Shown here: positions 61,590-64,000 of the stretch, piece after piece | Layout: each line of letters begins with the position of its first letter | Numbering within the stretch: position 1 is the stretch's first letter | DNA from: Desulfosporosinus hippei DSM 8344 | GTDB taxonomy: Bacteria; Bacillota; Desulfitobacteriia; Desulfitobacteriales; Desulfitobacteriaceae | Direction: 5' to 3' | DNA: 64,000 bases | NCBI RefSeq assembly: GCF_900100785.1 | Contig: NZ_FNCP01000002.1 | Location: 124,001-188,000 of the forward strand | Notes under the pieces: model-generated | Database searches by the model: none | What the model was told of the DNA's origin: nothing | The model's input: only the letters and a program-made list of their open reading frames with translations | Program-made: the position numbers and the translations under genes

Positions 61590-62165
61590 TTAAATTAAAT
61601 TTTCAAAAGAAGATCCACTAATCGTTGAGAATTGATTTTTGGCTGTTTCATAGGCTTCTATGGCATCATCCTTTAGGAATGTAGACTCTTCTTGGATCTT
61701 TTTGGCTAAATCTCTTTTCATTGCTATTGCTTCTTGCGAATCAATCTGACCATCGCCATTTGTATCATATTCCAAGATTTCTGCAGCAGTATATTCACTT
61801 GAGGTTGACAACGCCTCTGTCGAAGTTGAAGATCCGCTCTTAGAGGAATCGGCTAGTCCTGGAACAGAGGTAGTCGGACTAGAATTTCTTGAATTAGAGG
61901 TTGTTGAGGTTGCCTTACTTGAATCATTGCCTTGACTTTTGTTTTCAGGCCCTTGTCCACTTTTCCCTGAGTCTGACGAAAGGTTACTTGAAGTGGTAGA
62001 ATTGGTAAAAGTGTCACCATCATAACTTGTGTTGGGGTCACTGCTTATAGTGCTTTGGTTGTCGATTATCCCTTCTTCTTTGCTCTTCGTAGAGCTTTTA
62101 TTGTTTTCGATATAGTGACTATTCAGTAAGGATGATGCTTCTGAACTGATGGATGAAATGGACAT
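61590..62165 (-). CDS. Ser/Thr-rich protein with a single EF-hand-like loop
   Basis: 191 residues without signal peptide or membrane segment. Residues ~15-125 are a Ser/Thr/Asn/Gly/Lys low-complexity tract. Then the EF-hand/dockerin-like loop DTNGDGQIDSQEAI, and a helical C-terminus (KRDLAKKIQEESTFLKDDAI). The N-terminus MSISSISSEASSLLNS may be an unconventional secretion signal. AGGAGG precedes the ATG. It follows the NtrC regulator gene by 79 bases, without a clear sigma54 promoter. I do not recognise the family. Confidence 0.75.
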   Translation of the reverse strand: MSISSISSEASSLLNSHYIENNKSSTKSKEEGIIDNQSTISSDPNTSYDGDTFTNSTTSSNLSSDSGKSGQGPENKSQGNDSSKATSTTSNSRNSSPTTSVPGLADSSKSGSSTSTEALSTSSEYTAAEILEYDTNGDGQIDSQEAIAMKRDLAKKIQEESTFLKDDAIEAYETAKNQFSTISGSSFENLI

Positions 62166-62244
62166 ATAAACCTCCTTTGCTTTTATAAGTTTCTTTAGTT
62201 ATCGATTGTAATTCTTTGAGTTAAGTTTGAAAACGCTTAAGTTG

Positions 62245-63597
62245 TTACTTAAAGTTTAAGCCATGCTTATTTAGGCGGTATAGGAGAGTTGGACGAGAAA
62301 TGCCCAGATACTTTGCTGTCCTGGTCTGGTTATAATTATTCTTCTCTAAGGCTTTAATTATTAGACGTTTCTCTAACTCTTCTAAAGAGAAACCTCCTTC
62401 AGGAAGATTGATGATAGGATCCGAAGTAGCCTTCTCAAAGTTCTCTAGTAACTCGCTAGGCAGATGTATTGGCAGAATTTCATTGTTTTGGCAAACAATG
62501 AGCGGTCTTTCAATGGCATTTTGCAATTCTCTTATGTTACCTGGCCAATCATATCGAGTCAGAATTTTCATGGCTTCAGGAGAGATCTTCTTTGTATGGG
62601 AAGGATCAAATTTTCCTAAGAAATGATTAACTAAGAGAGGGATATCGTCTTTACGCAGTCTTAAAGGCGGCATTTTGATTTGCATAACATTTAAGCGATA
62701 ATAGAGATCTTCTCTAAAGGTTCCATTAGCAATGGCTGTGGAAAGTTCAGCATTAGTGGTAGCAATGACTCTTACATCAATTGGTATTGTTTCAGTTCCC
62801 CCGACTCTTTCAAAACATCTTTCCTGTAAAACCCTGAGTAATTTTACTTGCATGCTTATTGGCATGTCGCCGATTTCATCTAAGAGGATTGTACCTTTAT
62901 CAGCCATCTCAAAACGGCCTTTTTTTCTAGTTGTCGCGCCGGTAAAAGCCCCCTTTTCATGCCCAAATAGTTCGCTTTCTAACAGGTGTTCAGGAAGGGC
63001 GGCACAGTTCACCGCTATAAAGGGCATATTTGCGCGGTTACTGGCTTTGTGGATTTCTACAGCTGCAACCTCTTTACCGGTTCCGCTTTCACCGGTTATC
63101 AAAACTGTTGCATTAGTTTTGGCAACCTGCTGTATTAATAGGGCAACTTCTTTAATGGCATCACTTTGTCCAATCATTTTCCCGTATTTCTCGCCTAACT
63201 CTTGACGCAGGTAACTTACTTCATGTTCCAAATTAGATAAATGCAAAGCCTGTTTTACTTGGATTTTTAATTCATCCAGTTTAAAAGGTTTGGTTATATA
63301 ATCGGTAGCACCAATTTTCATAGCTTCAATGGCAGTCTCAATCGTTCCGTGAGCAGTAATCATAATCACCGGCATATTTGGGTTTATATTTTTGAGCCTT
63401 TTTAAAACTTCTAGGCCATCAATATCAGGCATCTTCAAATCTAGTATAACCGTAGATGGTTCGGTTTCAAGTGCCAATTCAATACCTTGTAAACCCCTTG
63501 TTGCAGTAACAACTTGATATCCCTCGTGACTTAACGCCCTCTCTAAGGCCCAACACATTCTCTCTTCGTCATCAATTACCAAAATTCTTGGAATCAA
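62245..63597 (-). CDS. NtrC-family sigma54-dependent response regulator
   Basis: About 450 residues: receiver (STVILDLKMPDIDG, ITKPFKLDE), AAA+ with GESGTGKE, the sigma54 loop GAFTGATTRKKGRFE and Walker B GTILLDEIGDM, then a Fis-type helix-turn-helix (YNQTRTAKYLGISRPTLLYR). TTG 63597 is the likely start (AGGAG upstream); GTG 63606 overlaps that site. It follows the histidine kinase of the edge. Targets are not evident in the window. Confidence 0.93.
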   Translation of the reverse strand: MIPRILVIDDEERMCWALERALSHEGYQVVTATRGLQGIELALETEPSTVILDLKMPDIDGLEVLKRLKNINPNMPVIMITAHGTIETAIEAMKIGATDYITKPFKLDELKIQVKQALHLSNLEHEVSYLRQELGEKYGKMIGQSDAIKEVALLIQQVAKTNATVLITGESGTGKEVAAVEIHKASNRANMPFIAVNCAALPEHLLESELFGHEKGAFTGATTRKKGRFEMADKGTILLDEIGDMPISMQVKLLRVLQERCFERVGGTETIPIDVRVIATTNAELSTAIANGTFREDLYYRLNVMQIKMPPLRLRKDDIPLLVNHFLGKFDPSHTKKISPEAMKILTRYDWPGNIRELQNAIERPLIVCQNNEILPIHLPSELLENFEKATSDPIINLPEGGFSLEELEKRLIIKALEKNNYNQTRTAKYLGISRPTLLYRLNKHGLNFK

Positions 63598-63620
63598 GAA
63601 TATCACTCTCCTAAGCAGAA

Positions 63621-64000
63621 TTAGGGTGTCACTGGTAGTTTAATTGTAAAGGTTGTGCCATTATAAGGAGTGCTGTCCACTTCGATCATTCCACCATGCA
63701 GCTTAATGCTTTGATAAGAGATAGACAGGCCTAATCCGGTACCGGCTTGCTTAGTAGTAAAGAAGGGGTCAAATATTCTATGAATATCATCTCCCGAGAT
63801 CCCTTCGCCTGTATCAGCTAAACTAACGATAACCATATCATCCGTTTGTTTTGTGGTAATATCTAAATTACCTCCGGAGGGCATAGCTTCAGCAGCGTTT
63901 ACTATAATATTTACGAATACCTGTTTAAGTTTTTCGGTATCCGCCAAGATTTGTGGGAGCTTAGGATCTAGGTGAAGTTGAACTTTTACCTTTTGCTTTC
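63621..64000 (-). CDS. Sensor histidine kinase, C-terminal part only
   Basis: The gene enters from the right edge: about 126 residues of a HATPase_c domain with FVNIIVNAAEAMPSGG (N-box), DTGEGI (G1), IFDPFFTTKQAGTGLGLSI (F/G2 boxes) and the end TFTIKLPVTP. It lies 24 bases upstream of the NtrC regulator and is its cognate kinase. The sensor part is outside the window. Confidence 0.93.
   Translation of the reverse strand, partial: KQKVKVQLHLDPKLPQILADTEKLKQVFVNIIVNAAEAMPSGGNLDITTKQTDDMVIVSLADTGEGISGDDIHRIFDPFFTTKQAGTGLGLSISYQSIKLHGGMIEVDSTPYNGTTFTIKLPVTP

Noticed and set aside
1..64000. tRNA, rRNA, CRISPR arrays or prophage
   Set aside because: None recognised by eye: no tRNA-like T-arm runs, no regularly spaced repeats and no phage structural genes.

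Overview
The window reads as chromosome of a spore-former-type Firmicute of the Desulfosporosinus/Desulfitobacterium (Peptococcaceae) kind. The pointers are the MurT/GatD pair, a T-box on trpBA, two cyclic di-AMP riboswitches, an OhrR operator, sigma54 regulators, an AprBA-like oxidoreductase and a BCCT transporter. The genus is inferred from gene content and style, not from any marker gene. No rRNA, tRNA, CRISPR array or prophage was seen.

Layout. 1-5.2 kb: a glutamate 2,3-aminomutase gene (minus, cut by the window edge) behind a c-di-AMP riboswitch, divergent from a BusR-like GntR-RCK_C regulator followed by acpS, nnrDE and alr. 5.4-9.2 kb: a small membrane protein, murT-gatD (lipid II amidation) and a mazEF-type toxin-antitoxin pair. 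9.3-12.6 kb: an apparently free-standing small RNA (minus) and a polar amino acid ABC transporter. 12.7-18.7 kb: a membrane protein, an RsbRD_N protein, a Crp/Fnr regulator, and a DASS transporter + AprA-like flavoprotein + AprB-like ferredoxin operon. 18.9-30.9 kb: a metal (probably copper or iron) handling island. It has Met-rich secreted and SHOCT proteins, a Met-rich-loop sensor kinase with its regulator, two FtsX-type permeases with an ATPase, a DUF2318 protein, a polyferredoxin and a YtkA-like protein. The last of these starts at a textbook sigma54 promoter facing an NtrC-type regulator/kinase pair. 31-39.8 kb: a small winged-helix protein, a frameshifted EamA transporter, a LysR regulator, a BCCT transporter, an alkaline-phosphatase-superfamily enzyme, thioredoxin and a thioredoxin reductase with a degenerate thioredoxin tail. 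Three promoters here share one LysR-type box. 40-45.5 kb: a chemoreceptor, an ADP-ribosyltransferase-like protein, a riboswitch-controlled LysM/G5/NlpC-P60 hydrolase and plsC. 45.9-47.7 kb: a small protein and an IS1182-type element bracketed by a 26-bp hairpin duplication. 47.8-53.3 kb: an FAD oxidoreductase, mnmM, gpx-ohrR and T-box-trpBA. 53.8-59.1 kb: an ABC/adaptor/FtsX efflux set and uppP. 59.3-64 kb: threonine dehydratase, a FadR-type regulator, a Ser-rich EF-hand protein and an NtrC regulator with its kinase (cut by the window edge).

Connections. Two c-di-AMP riboswitches (one with a terminator platform, one sitting on the ribosome binding site) and a BusR-like protein point to c-di-AMP-coordinated osmotic and wall control. 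The LysR regulon and the sigma54/NtrC metal island are the least described modules. Three copies of a ~80-100 nt three-hairpin element, a 28-bp perfect palindrome and the small RNA at 9.3-9.4 kb are non-coding features that the genes do not explain.
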